A DNA stretch of 64,000 nucleotides from Sphagnum compactum. Its lineage: Eukaryota > Bryophyta > Sphagnopsida > Sphagnales. The stretch lies in contig OZ234493.1 in assembly GCA_965153455.1 (NCBI GenBank), positions 20,884,213 through 20,948,212 of the forward strand, written 5' to 3'. The translations under genes and the position numbers were made by a program. The notes beneath the pieces were generated by a model. The model ran no database searches. It saw only the letters and a program-made list of their open reading frames with translations, and had not been told where the DNA came from. Positions 23,701 to 34,883 of the stretch are shown here, one piece after another; the stretch's first letter is position 1; each line of letters begins with the position of its first letter.

Positions 23701-24989
23701 AAAAATTTTAACATGCTATGTCAAATCCCCTGAGGTTGTTATGACTTTGGGGTAAGGCTTTTTACCTTTTAACCAATTAAATTTTACTATACTCAAATTA
23801 GGCTACTTAGCAAGTTAAAATTTTGTTGTTAAATTAGGCTATGTTCGTGGTTCACCCACGGTTGGTACCATGGTTAAACCCAATGTGGGTGCTGGTTCAC
23901 CCAAGGCACCAGTCCTACCCTAGACTTGGTGCAAGTGCTTTTGGCTTAACTACGTGGCCGCCACGTCAGTTTTCTAAGCTGACCGCTTGGGGAAGTATAT
24001 TTTACGGGCTGCCCATGATTCCTCCAGGCTAAGAAACAAAAGAGCATTCCGCAAAAGCTCCTTAAACCCTACACCCAATAAGAGAACCGGACGCGCGCGC
24101 GCGCACGAGAGAGAGAAGGATCGTTTGATCGACCGTCCAGAAACTGAAATTGGAAGTTGCAGCAGCGCGCCGCACAAGAATCTAAAACCCAGTTTTGGAA
24201 ATTTTGTTTTGGCAGAATCTAGGAGCTTTTTTTGCGACAAATTCTCTTGTTGGGGCCAAGCCTAATTGATACCCATTTCCTCGGAGCGCCGGTTGTTACG
24301 CGCACGCCCCCGCGCACGCCTGTTGTCTCTCAAGACTATCTCTCTCCAGTCTGCATTTGCTTTAGACTGCTCTGCTGCACCAACTGAATTTTTCCTCTTT
24401 TTTTTCCTGGCAGTTCTTGACTGATGTGAATGCAATAGCTGTGGACTAGTATAGTTAGTTTGTTGTTGTTGTTGTTGTTTGCAGTGTCTCTTTGTTGAGC
24501 TGCTAGTTCAGTGGTGAGAACTGAGAACCGTTTTTTTCGCTTCAAATCCGTTGGATGTGTTTGCATGAAGATCATGGTCTGATATCACGGACGATTTTTG
24601 TTTATGGGTTTCTTCTTCTTTCTTTTTTTTTGGGTGTGTTGGATTGTTCAATATGAGCTGCATTTGGTGAAGATTCTCACAAATGTGATCGCATTGAGTT
24701 CTTGTTGAGTTCATTTCTTCTTCTTCTTCTTCTTTGGCAAATTGGAGCCCAAGGAATTGCTTGCCTCTGGAAATTATAGATCTCACAAGTCTAAGTACAT
24801 GGGGATCAGGAGGATTCCAGTCATGATTTCTCCTCAAAAGAGCTTGATATGAGCATCTGATGAAGCAGCAATAAATGTTCGAGAAGCTGCAACCCATGTG
24901 GTTTACAAGCTGTAGTAGTACTGAATCTGCTGCTGAGTCAATGTGAATACAAAAGAAGGCAGTGGCAGCAGTCCAGCAGCAGACTGTCA

Positions 24990-27746
24990 ATGAACAGCAG
25001 CAGCAGCATGTCAAGGGATCATCATGTGCCTTATGCAGCAGCCTCAGTGTTAGTGGTGTTGGATGCAAACAACAAGGATATAACAGCGGCTCCACTGTAC
25101 TGGGCACTCGGCAATGTAGTTCGAAAAGGAGATTACCTGAAAATCTTTGGCATCGTCACAACATCCACTGCAAAAAATACTTGTAAGCTTCTCAATTATG
25201 AAACCCGGCTTGCCTGCACATGTCAGGCCACATGATGAATGTAGTCTACATCTTCCACATGCATTTTCAATTAGAAACAGAAGAGTTGATCTCCCACTGA
25301 TGGATTGATTCCAGGATTCATGCGATGAATGGGTTTTGAATGGTGGGGTTTGGGGTTTTGGTGGTGGTGGTGATGGTAGAAAGAGAAGTACTAACTCCCT
25401 CCCACTGATGGATTCTGGGACTCATGTGATTGATTTTGAATGTTGGGTCTGGGGTTTTGGTGGTGCTGATGCTGGTGGAAAGAGAAGTACTACTCCCTCT
25501 GGCCACTGATGGATTGGATTCCAAGTGGGTAATTGTGAATGACATTGTTTGGTTTCGGGTGGGTGGTTCATGCATGAATCTAGTGGGGTTGGGCCGAGGT
25601 GGAGATGAAATAGACTACCGCAACAGATCAATGCAGCAGCTTCAAAATCAAGTCAACATTAAAAAGCAGGCCCTCAACAGCATTCCTCATGTCACCGAAT
25701 GGTGTGAGAAAGCAGGGGTAAACATGATTGATACTACACTACTACAACCCTTAATTAGACTTGAGTAACACACATGAGTCTTGAACGTCTTCTAAGAGCT
25801 TTCTTTGTTCACACAAATTGTCAATGGTGTTTGAATCTGTCTGAACTTCCAGAAACCCCCTTTATTTGGTGGTTTATATCATGAAGCTCCTGTTCTGTAC
25901 TGCAGTTACCACTCAGACTTCAAGTTATGTCAATTCCATTCATGTGAGTTTGGTGTCTTAGTTTTGCATCTCACATGAGAGAGAAGAAGTGATGGGAGAA
26001 GTGTGGTAGCTGCTGTTGTGCAGGTGAAGTTGGAAATTGATGTGAAGGCTGGGTTGCAAGCCAAGGTGATAGCTGTGGATGAAGCCAAGGCCATGGGAGC
26101 TTACCATGTCATTCTTGACAGGTCTTGTGATCTATCATCCTTTTCTTCATTCTTGATAGACTCAATTTCTCTTATTCATACCTAGACAGCTGGAAATCTT
26201 TTGAACATGAACCAAGTCATGGCCGGTCATGCATCTATCCCATTGATTTGGTGGTAGTCCGAATTTGCTTGAAAATATGACTATGAATTTTCTTATACAT
26301 CATGCTTCCGATTGGTGCTTGCAAAAGACATTTGGCTTCATGGAACTAGTGTAACAGAAGTGTTAGAAATCTCATAGGTACCAGGATATGTGATGAGAAC
26401 TCAGACCACCCATGATTTTGATTTTGGGCTGGTAGGCTTGACCTTTAATGTACAATTGTTGGTTCACAGCATTTTGAAGCTCTTGAAAGATTTGTTTAGA
26501 CTGTGATCTGAGTCTCTGTGTGTGGGTGGGGTTTGTATTGGTGTGCAGTAATATGAAGAAGGATAAGAAGTATTTTGTTGACAACTTGACATGCTTTGTG
26601 AGTCGATTGAAAAACAGTGGTGGTGTGGACACTATCCGTACCTTCACCAAGTCTGTCATGGACTCAGCCTCTCGTAAGCCAACTTCAAAAGCCTCAACTT
26701 TGGACACATCTGCTTCTACAGAGTTTGGACATAATACCATCAGAAGCTCCTCATCAACAAGCTCAGCTAGTTTTGATCTGCTAACATGTGATAGCAGTGA
26801 AGACTTGAATCAGTTCAGTACTCAGGACTCCGAGACTCTGTCTTGGCCAAGAACAGACCATGACTCTTCCTCCATACTGGAGAAACCTTTAGAATCACAC
26901 AACTCTCAAGCTGACTTTCAGAACAAGGTGGGCATGATTAGATCCACATCCCTCACAAGGGCAATTAACCTTGAGCCTGGGCTTCGAGTAATCAATCCTG
27001 TGTTGCGGCCAGTGAAGACCAGTGTTGACACTACAGCAGCAGGGGAATCAGCTGGTCCAACACCAGTTGTGACATTGCAGCTTGCATCTCAAGCTTCAAA
27101 TTCAGCTGGTGTAATGAACATCAATCCTGAAAATCACCGCTACACTGCTAGTCCTACTGTGTCCTTACTACATCCACCAAGTATTTTCCCAGCTTGTCCC
27201 CTGATATCTTTTGCTGCATATTTGCTGCTACATTGGATGTGTTTTTGGTGAAACAATCAAAGTGAACTGCAGTGTTATATTGAGTGCTTGAGAAAACCTG
27301 AGGTATCTAGAGATGTTCCAATTTTGGGAAATTTAGAGAGCCAATAATATCTATTTGCTGGTTCTTGTGCAGGTGGATTGAAGACGGTGAGCTCTGAAAG
27401 GGATTTGAGAAGAGGGGGACAAGGAATTCAAGCATCTGGGTCCCCACGTTTTATACATGGTGGTGCAGGCAGCTTCAGCCACACTTCTAGATCAATGCAG
27501 GCAATCAAAAACCAGGTTCGAGCTGACAACATGAAGATGGATATGTATTGGCCTATATTGGACTGGGCCGATTGCCGGCATTCATCTAGGCTGAAAACCA
27601 CATCTCAGACTAGTAATCTGGGAGGTGGATCCAACCTGAATATCAAAGCAGTGAGCAATCTATTGGCATCAGTCCGCAGGCGACATATTGCGTCGTACTC
27701 TTCATCATCATCCCTCCTCTACAATGACATGGTTGACTCCGATTAA
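24990..27746 (+). CDS. USP-domain protein, five exons, no kinase domain
   Basis: Exons are 24990-25182, 25614-25717, 26024-26121, 26549-27108 and 27373-27746. All introns are GT..AG and the phases join without a stop, giving 442 residues. Residues about 17-160 resemble the plant universal stress protein fold. They show a beta strand VLVVLDAN with the nucleotide-site Asp, WALGNVVRKGDYL, a helix ending WCEKAG, then AKAMGAYHVILD and KDKKYFVDNLTCFVSRLK. In plants this divergent USP type often sits in front of a receptor-like cytoplasmic kinase domain. Here the rest is Ser/Thr-rich (STSSASFDLLTCDSSEDL and similar) and no kinase motif such as HRD or DFG appears before the stop. ATP or ligand binding and a role in signalling are inferences from the family. 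The start ATG is the first in frame with the domain; a second Met lies seven residues on. A cytosolic location is likely, as no signal peptide is seen. The first exon could have unseen 5' partners. Confidence 0.65.
25291..25520. repeat. Tandem duplication in intron 1 of the USP gene
   Basis: Two units of about 105 bases plus part of a third, each with CCACTGATGGATT, TTTGGGGTTTTGGTGGTG and AAAGAGAAGTACTA. The units start near 25291, 25400 and 25497. The repeat is intronic in the gene model at 24990-27746. Confidence 0.85.
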
Positions 27747-27749
27747 TGT

Positions 27750-29190
27750 GATATCTGACATGATATCATCACTCTTTCTTCAGGTTTGTGTACACAGCAG
27801 CTCACAACCCTCAAATGCTCCCCCACCATCAACCAGCTCAATTTTGTTTCTCTCGATACCCAGTTGGATACACACACTGTTATATGAAGATGATTTTGTT
27901 GTTTTTATTTTTTTCATTTCCATCAATGTTGATTGGGAAAAATGTGCTGATTTCAGGCACATGAGTTTGGGCATCCTTTTTGTAACATTTGGAAACTTAT
28001 TAAGCTGGGTGTTGTAGTACAACCTACTAAATTCAGTTCAGAAATTCTGGTTTGCAGGGATGGGTCAGGCAAGCTCTGGCAACAACATGAAAGATGTAGC
28101 AGTAGCAGCAGCTCCAGCAAATACATGATAAAATCACAATTGATCATCATGTCCAAATTAGGGCATGTTATGCATCTGCACATTGCCAGGAGTTATCAAG
28201 GAGCAGATGATGCACCACAAATGCACAAGCAGGGGAATTATTATTATTATGTGGGAGTGTTGGAGCAAGGAGGTGGAACTGAAAGTTGCTGCTGGAACTA
28301 ACAAACCAGAACACAAAACCACAGCATTATATTGCTTCTTTCACTTCCGTCATAAGAAATGACAGGTAAGTACTTTGGGCTTGATCCTTTTGCATATGAA
28401 CCCACAATTCAAGAATGAAATGGGTGCAGTTTGTAACTTCATATGTTGTTGCAAATTCAGTCATATGAATTGTTATGAAGAAAAGAATTTGAGTTTTTGA
28501 AGCTGAGAAAATGGATGCAGTTGTGTGACCAACACAATCATACAATTAAGCTGTGACTGAAGACAGGGTGAAAAGATGCATCAAATGACAAAGCAACAAT
28601 AGTGGTTTATTCTGAGATAATTCATATAACTACCATGCAGGTGCCAATATCTCAAAGACCTGAGTTTTAAAGGAGATGCCAGCAGTTTGGCTGTTGGGTG
28701 TTGGAGGCAGAAGCTGATAAGGTGATAAATGGTTTGTTTATGAAGTACCTGATTGGGGGATTGTGGATATTTGCTTTTGTTTGAAGGAGAAAAAGAGCTG
28801 GAAATTATTGCTAGAAAGCACATGACCAGCCAAATGAATGACGGATTCACAAGCATAGAGCTCTATACTTCAACAATGTTCGGTATTTGCCACCTTTTGC
28901 TTGACTACAGGCTGTAACAGGCCATCAACCTGGTCTCAGTGCTTCCACACTCAAAGGGGTGCTCACCTACGCCATTGACTTGGGGATTAGCACGAGAGCA
29001 AGGTCACAAGCTTGGAAGTCATGGCACAAATTGGACATCTGTGGTGGGTCGTGGATGGGTGGTGGACTATGCATCCACAGTAAAAGATTGACAGAAATTT
29101 TCCTTTAGCAAAACAACCAAAAGGGTGTATTTTGCTGTGTTTGAAATCGTTATTTGATTTTGTTCTTTTTGTGTGGTGTGTCTTACAAAG
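27750..29190. other. 3' flank of the USP gene, no further gene
   Basis: Short frames only. A possible 3' untranslated region follows the stop at 27746, but no clear polyadenylation site can be fixed by eye. No kinase-like translation was found in any frame here, which supports a kinase-less gene rather than a missed exon nearby. Confidence 0.45.
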
Positions 29191-29195
29191 TATGC

Positions 29196-29480
29196 AGAGC
29201 AGCTCCACTGGTGCTCAGTATGTGACTCTCCAAAAACATTTCTCACATCCAAGATTAGTTATTTACTTTTTTTCCAACCCCACCCATAAAACTAAAACTG
29301 GGACTGCAAACAGGTGAGAGACTAGGTGTTAGGCTCTGTTATGCCTTTTCCTAGCCTCAGCATCCTGTGGGAAAATGCTGGGCCAAAACCATTTTGCTGA
29401 GCTAAACTCGCATGTTTTGACTTTTCTTCATGCAATTTTATTTTGCTGGGCCACATACTGAGCACCAGTGGAGCTGCTCT
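29196..29480. mobile_element. MITE with long terminal inverted repeats
   Basis: The left end starts AGAGCAGCTCCACTGGTGCT and the right end is its exact reverse complement; the match runs for about 30 bases through TCAGTATGTG. The element is 285 bases and has no coding capacity. Relatives occur at 15548-15887 (inverted) and 45128-45440 (degraded). The nearly perfect ends mark this as the youngest of the three. No convincing target-site duplication was seen beside it, so the superfamily is left open. Confidence 0.85.
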
Positions 29481-30125
29481 TCGAGGGTATATGTGCATGG
29501 TTGTGTATCATCTTGAGAGAGTCATGTTCATTTGGAAATCATGATGAAGAGACATTCTGCGAAAATCACTAGATGGTGTCAATTGATTATGCTAATTTGT
29601 TGGTAGCATTGTTGGACTGGAATCAACACTAACTAATAAGTGGACAAGTCCTTAGTGTAGTGCCACCATAAAAGTGGCTTTACTAATGGTTGAAATTCAA
29701 TTACACAAGTGGGTTGAATTATAGGGTCATTTCAATGGCTTGTTATAAGTTAATGGTTGGAATAAATTGAGTATTGGCAACACTGAATTTGCATAACCCA
29801 TAATGAGGTTCTTTCAATAGGAGAAGGGAAAAAATTAATGGTAGCAAGGTTGGAATATGTAAGTATTTGGATAAATAATTGGATGAAGGTCTTCACTTCC
29901 ATTCCAAAAGGCCTAAAGTCCAAAAATTTCAATACAATTTCGTTTTGCAACCAAGCAACTAGGAAAGCAATTTTCAAAATCCAAAAGTATTTGGGAAAGA
30001 AATAATTTCTCTTTGGAAGTAATCAAGGCTTTTGAATGAAATTGGCTTTCTGGATTTAAAACAAGCTCCCCCCAAAAATCACCATAAATAATCTAGTTCC
30101 CAAAAACAACCCTTCCCCAACAATT

Positions 30126-30135
30126 GGGGGGGGGG

Positions 30136-30166
<31 letters not shown>
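30126..30166. repeat. Poly-G tract at the outer end of the copia LTR
   Basis: About 40 bases of G with one A, directly abutting the LTR end at 30166. The expected terminal base of the LTR and any target-site duplication are obscured. Expansion of a short G run or a sequencing/assembly artefact are both possible. Confidence 0.8.
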
Positions 30167-30488
30167 TAGAAAATGCAAAACTTTATAATCTTCAAAGAAC
30201 TTACATGAACAACAACTACAACATGGAATGGGATCCTTCCTATATATATGTCCATAATGATCTTGCATACAGTGATGGTAATGATCAGCAGTGATGGTTG
30301 GCGATAATTAACTAAAAAGAAAAAGAACTAACTACTACTTACTAATAATTAATACTTGAACTTATGTGGCTCTTCATATAACAGCTATTACCTTCTCAGT
30401 CTGAGAGAGTCACATGTCCCCTTAACTCACAAAGAGTCAAATAAGAAATATGCTAAAATGATCAAGATTGTTAAATAATTCTCCTACA
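30166..30488 (-). mobile_element. Copia 3' LTR (left half of the split element)
   Basis: Reading the minus strand, the LTR begins TGTAGGAGAATTATTTA at 30488 and ends TTTTCTAC at 30166. It matches the plus-strand LTR at 37917-38236 at roughly 90 percent by eye, including GGAAGGATCCCATTCCATG. The divergence suggests an old insertion. Confidence 0.9.
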
Positions 30489-30510
30489 CACCCCCCCCCC
30501 CCCCCCTTTT
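30489..30510 (-). other. Copia polypurine tract
   Basis: On the minus strand, AAAA then 17 G residues and TG lie directly before the LTR start at 30488. This is the expected place and orientation of the primer for plus-strand DNA synthesis. The G run seems longer than usual. Confidence 0.75.
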
Positions 30511-30679
30511 CAATCCTGACTTTCTTGGAATGAAGTATTTTTCTAATGATGAGATTTTTTAAATAAAATTATGATTATTATTATTGTAAAATTTATGAAC
30601 TATTTGAAAAAATCCTTCAACCCATGGTCCAAACTATTGATGATTTTTATTGGCAAATGTTAAAATTTTATGATTATTA

Positions 30680-31803
30680 GAATAATTCATCCAAGTTTGT
30701 TATTCCTAATTGTCTCCTTGATTCTACAAACTTCAGTCTTCCCATTGGTTTTGACAGCATGTCTGCTTTTTGCTTCGTTGTTGGAATGTATGCAACTTCC
30801 ACATTTCCAACGACAACATGCTCCCTAATGTAGTGATGTTCAATTTCAATGTGTTTTGTTCTTGCATGATAAACATGGTTCTTCACAAGTTTTATGCTAG
30901 ATTGGTTGTCACAAAACAACATAGTTGGTCCTTCTTGCGGTCTGTGCATATCAGCTAGTAAGTTCCATAACCACACAATTTCTTTGGCTCCTTCTGCCAA
31001 AGTCTGGTATTCTGCTTTAGTGGTTGACATTGCAGTAGTTGGCTGAAGCTTGCTACTCCAGTGAATTGGCGCACGTCCAGTTTGAACACCATGCCCGATG
31101 TGGTTCTTCTTTTGTTTAAATTCCTTCCCCAATCCGAATCTGTGTAGTTGATCAATGTTGTCGTACCTACATGAAGATAGAATACTCCATAACATGTTGT
31201 TCCCTTGATGTATCACAAAATCCTTTTTATAGTAGTGAAATGAGTTTGTTGTGGTGCTCTAAGATACTAGCTCACACAACTCACAGCAAAGGATATGTTT
31301 GGCCTTGAATGGGTCAAGAAAATCAAGCTTCCAACCATACTTTGGTACATGAACTCTTTTCCCATGTTCGATTGTAGTTGTAATCCTTCCTCCATCGAGG
31401 TTGAAACAAGGTTGTTGTTCTCCATTTTAAACCTTCACAGCAGCTTGTTGGCATATTTGTTTTGCGAAAAAAAAATTCTTGTTGAAAGGTACACAAACTC
31501 AAGTCCAATGTACTATTGCATGGTTCCAAGACTAGACATTTTGAATTTAGCAGAAAGTTGAATTTCAAGGTCCTTTATTTTCTCAACATGTCCTCTTGTA
31601 ATCATTAAATCATCAACATAAAGGATGATGATAATACACTTATCTCCCTTCATCATGTGATACAAGTTGTGGTCAACGTTGCTTCTAGTTAGACCTTGTT
31701 GCTGAAGAAACTCGTCCATTTTTTAATACCATGCACATGGAGCTTGCTTAAGGCCATAAATGGCTTTTTGAAATCTACAAACTAGCTTCTCCTTGCCTGG
31801 AAC
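30680..31803 (-). pseudogene. Copia reverse transcriptase (second half) and RNase H
   Basis: On the minus strand the order is CRFQKAIYGLKQAP (about 31770), the finger/palm piece DEFLQQQGLTRSNVDHNLYH, the catalytic box LYVDDLMI (about 31620), a stretch like PNISFAVS, then DSDWGRNLNKRRTTSG. RNase H follows with STTKAEYQTLAEGAKEIVWL, LFCDNQSSIKL and the terminal HIEIEHHYIREHV, ending before the LTR. Several stops and frameshifts break it. The first half of the same domain is absent upstream. Beyond 31803 the sequence turns into gypsy sequence, and the matching first half is found at 40335-40742 on the other strand. Confidence 0.9.
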
Positions 31804-31811
31804 CAATTTTG

Positions 31812-32077
31812 GAAATAAAGATGGCACTTGAGGATGTAAGGAAAACAACCATAATCATGAAAGTTGGATTGTTTGATTGGAATGTTATGCCTTTTGGCAT
31901 GAAAAATGCAACTAACATTCTTTCAAGGATGACAATTGAGGTTTTTGGAGAACACATAGATAAGTTCTTGAAGATGTTTGTTGATGACCTTAACATATAC
32001 ATCATGACATGGGAAGAACACTTGGAGCATCTCTCATTCATGTTGTTGAAGTTAAGGGAAGCCAATTTAAAAGTCAG
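31812..32077 (+). pseudogene. Gypsy reverse transcriptase palm segment, inverted
   Basis: The translation gives MALEDVRKTTI, LFDWNVMPFGMKNATN, then FVDDLNIYIMTWEEHLEHL and LLKLREANLKV. These are the central palm motifs of a Ty3/gypsy reverse transcriptase, including the catalytic Asp pair. It lies on the plus strand, while the piece that should precede it (32078-32475) is on the minus strand and the piece that should follow it (from 40743) is 8.7 kb away on the plus strand. The frame is open through the segment. Confidence 0.9.
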
Positions 32078-32475
32078 TTTAGCTATAGATCTAGAGTAGA
32101 TAACCATTAAGACTGCCCTAGCTAGACATCAAAACATCTTCAATTAGAGGCATGAGGAATGCATCTCTTCTAGTCTATTGATTCATTGACATGTAGTCCC
32201 CACATAATCAACAACTCCCATCTTTCTTTACTAGAAGTGTCATTCTATAAGCATATTTTGATGTGCTAGGTTTCATTTTCCCCAATGCAACCAAATCATC
32301 TATTTTCCTCTTCACTTTTACCTCTTCCCAAAAAGATAACCTACTTGGAGTAATGTGGCACAACGGAAACCCTTGTGTATCCACAATATGTTCTCCAAGC
32401 TTGTTTAACAACTTCACGTTCACAATTTCCATCTTCAAATGCATCTTGGTTAGATTCCCCATTAGTTTGATTACT
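32078..32475 (-). pseudogene. Gypsy reverse transcriptase, N-terminal part
   Basis: The minus strand gives GFPLCHITPSRLSF, VKRKIDDLVALGKMKPSTS, KYAYRMTLLVKKDGSC and then RVCVDY. This is the start of a Ty3/gypsy reverse transcriptase domain. It decays towards 32080 where a DLRSGY-like remnant should sit, and the reading direction flips there. Confidence 0.85.
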
Positions 32476-32820
32476 TTCTAAAACAAAATCCAAACTCTGT
32501 ATATCATTTGTAATGTCCATATGTTATAAACTTACATCCATCTTCATTTTATTTTCTTGATCTACATTGGACTTAGGTTGCACTTTTTCCATAACAACTT
32601 GCAACGTATTAACCCTATTTAACATGTTAATATTTGTATGTTGTTTTAGGTCTTTGCCTAACTTGGATCATTCCCTTCTTCACATCTACAATTGCCCTTA
32701 TCTTGATCAACAAATCCAATCTCAACAAGAGATGATAGATGAATGGGTCTACAATCACGAATGTCATGAAACATTTCTCCCACCCTTATAAGTATCTCAT
32801 TTATCCTTCCTAGTGTTTAA

Positions 32821-33128
32821 CATCAAAAATTTAACATGTGACGAATTAATAATGAAAATCGTGTGAAGTTTGTTCATTTGTAGGTTCATACATTTTACAT
32901 ACAAATATCACGTGTTGAAAACATGTTTGACACATAGATAAATGTGTTGATGGATGAAGTACGAACCTATGAATGAATGAATGTTGCACAAATTTTTCAT
33001 TTTCATATAAATCCATTTGTCAAATGTGTTTTCAATGCATGATATCAATCCAAGAAACATACGAATTATGAATGAACAAATTTTGCATGATTTTCATTAT
33101 TACATCATGAGATGTTAAATTTGTGATG
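32821..33128. mobile_element. Foldback/MITE-like insertion inside the gypsy element
   Basis: The two ends, about 70 bases each, are imperfect inverted repeats. Left starts CATCAAAAATTTAACATG, right reads CATCACAAATTTAACATC on the other strand, and both carry AATAATGAAAATC and TTTGTTCATT. It lies between the gypsy protease and reverse transcriptase, where coding sequence is expected. It is therefore an insertion later than the gypsy element. Confidence 0.7.
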
Positions 33129-33187
33129 AAATAGTACACCTAAAGCAATCTTATATGACTTTGACCCTACCACCATATGCATAATTC

Positions 33188-33375
33188 TTACTTCACATAC
33201 CATTTTAATGCCATGATAGACAAAAATGTTCCCATATCAACCAACCCTTCCACCACATTGTTGTTAACTTCTACTAGTAGATGTAAAGTTTTACTCTGGT
33301 GACTTTTGTTGATGCAAATCTTATGGATTGCCAAAAAAAAATCTAGCTTGAATGCATTAAATGGTTTCAAATTTT
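33188..33375 (-). pseudogene. Gypsy aspartic protease remnant
   Basis: The minus-strand translation includes LLVEVNNNVVEGLVDMGTFL, which matches the flap-to-active-site strand of retroviral-type aspartic proteases. The usual Asp-Thr/Ser-Gly is Asp-Met-Gly here, so the enzyme would be inactive. Position between gag and reverse transcriptase fits. Confidence 0.7.
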
Positions 33376-33734
33376 CATCTCACTTCTTCCATGCCAACGT
33401 AACCAAACTCTCAAGGTATTTTAATTTTCCAAGAATAAATAAAATTGTCTCCATTGAAAATAAGGCAATCTTGCATTTGATAAATTGTTTAAGGATCTTC
33501 AATCATGCGTATATCCTTCCCTTAGGATATCCATTGGTCATGTTTGCATGGTTTTATCTTCAACTTTATTAGTTTTTGGTGCCTTCATTTCCATTTGCAA
33601 CCTTTTTTTCGATAGTTTTGCACCGTAAAAGATATCATGTTTGGTCCCACACAATCGACGGCCTCATCATCAACAAGAACTTGTAGGTAATTATTGGTTG
33701 CCAACTCAAGGTTTGACATCTTTCCCCTTCTTCT

Positions 33735-33910
33735 AGCATTTGTCCTCTATATGGTTCATTCTTGTACAATATCCACATCTAACACCATAGTTTTTTGTCC
33801 TATGAGGAAGATCACCACATTTACCACATTTGGATTTAAAATCTCCTATTCTTAAACATATAGTAGCAAGATGATCTATGGAATTGCATAGTTGGCATGT
33901 AAAAGAGTTA
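33735..33910 (-). pseudogene. Gypsy gag zinc knuckles
   Basis: Two CX2CX4HX4C knuckles are readable on the minus strand: CQLCNSIDHLATIC (about 33895) and CGYCTRMNHIEDKC (about 33780). A Cys/His-rich linker CGKCGDLPH lies between them. This is the nucleocapsid part of gag. Confidence 0.8.
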
Positions 33911-34604
33911 TTATTCTTGGAGAACTTGCTCCATGACTTGTTGAAACTCCTTGTTTGAAAAGTTTATGAGGGTGAATGCAAGTTATAATGGCTCACTTTT
34001 TGTGACCCATTGCAATTTTTTGCAAGGTGTAGTGAATTAACATGCCATAAAATTATTTATATGCACAATTGGGACGGTTTAAGATTTTCAACTTCAATCA
34101 AAACTATCTATATATATTTGTGCACAATAAATGTGCACCATTATGTAGTAATGGACTTTTGAAGTGAAAACATATGAATTGTCTCGTACATCTATTCTTC
34201 CCATACATATGAAATTTTCAATATCATTTTTTAAAAATATATCTTATAGGAACTTAATATTTGATCAATGAAAAAAAAACATAGATTTGAAAACTTCATT
34301 ACAAAAGCTTTAACCAAAATATAATTATGAACTTTCGAATGATCAAAATCTATACCTTATTTTCAAAAGTCTTTACATGGGTCATTTTTTGTCGGATTGA
34401 TGATTTTTTTCCTTGTAAAATGTATGTCAAAATATTTCTAAGTGGATATATTTTCATATGAACTTAATTAGCTCATTAACCAACCCATAGTCCCCCATTT
34501 ATGGTAATTTGACACCAAAAAATGGAATTTTATGGACTTTTTATTTGTCAAAAAGGAACCACTTAACCCTGTTTACCCATGAATGATATAATAAAAGATT
34601 TGAC

Positions 34605-34883
34605 CTATTTTTCCACCATTTCATCAACCATAATTCCTTCTTCCAACTTTTCTTTCAAAGGTTTACCCAATTCAACCACTACCCATTCTACTGTTAAAGT
34701 TGTAACAAACATAACATCCATGTTTACATAATCCCACATTACACAAAAAAATTTAATTTTAGAACAAAGCTGAAGAAAAAACCTTCTCTTTTGTTCTGCA
34801 TCTTCAAGCTTGCTTTTTATAAACAAATTTTCCATTTTATCATAATAAGCGTGCACCAATTGTTTGAGATCATGTTTGATCAC
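34605..34883 (-). pseudogene. Gypsy gag core fragment
   Basis: The 92-residue frame contains HAYYDKMENLFIKSKLEDAE, QKRRFFLQLCSKI and a Glu-rich tail. This is typical of the capsid-like retrotransposon gag of plant Ty3/gypsy elements. It is interrupted on both sides. Confidence 0.75.
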
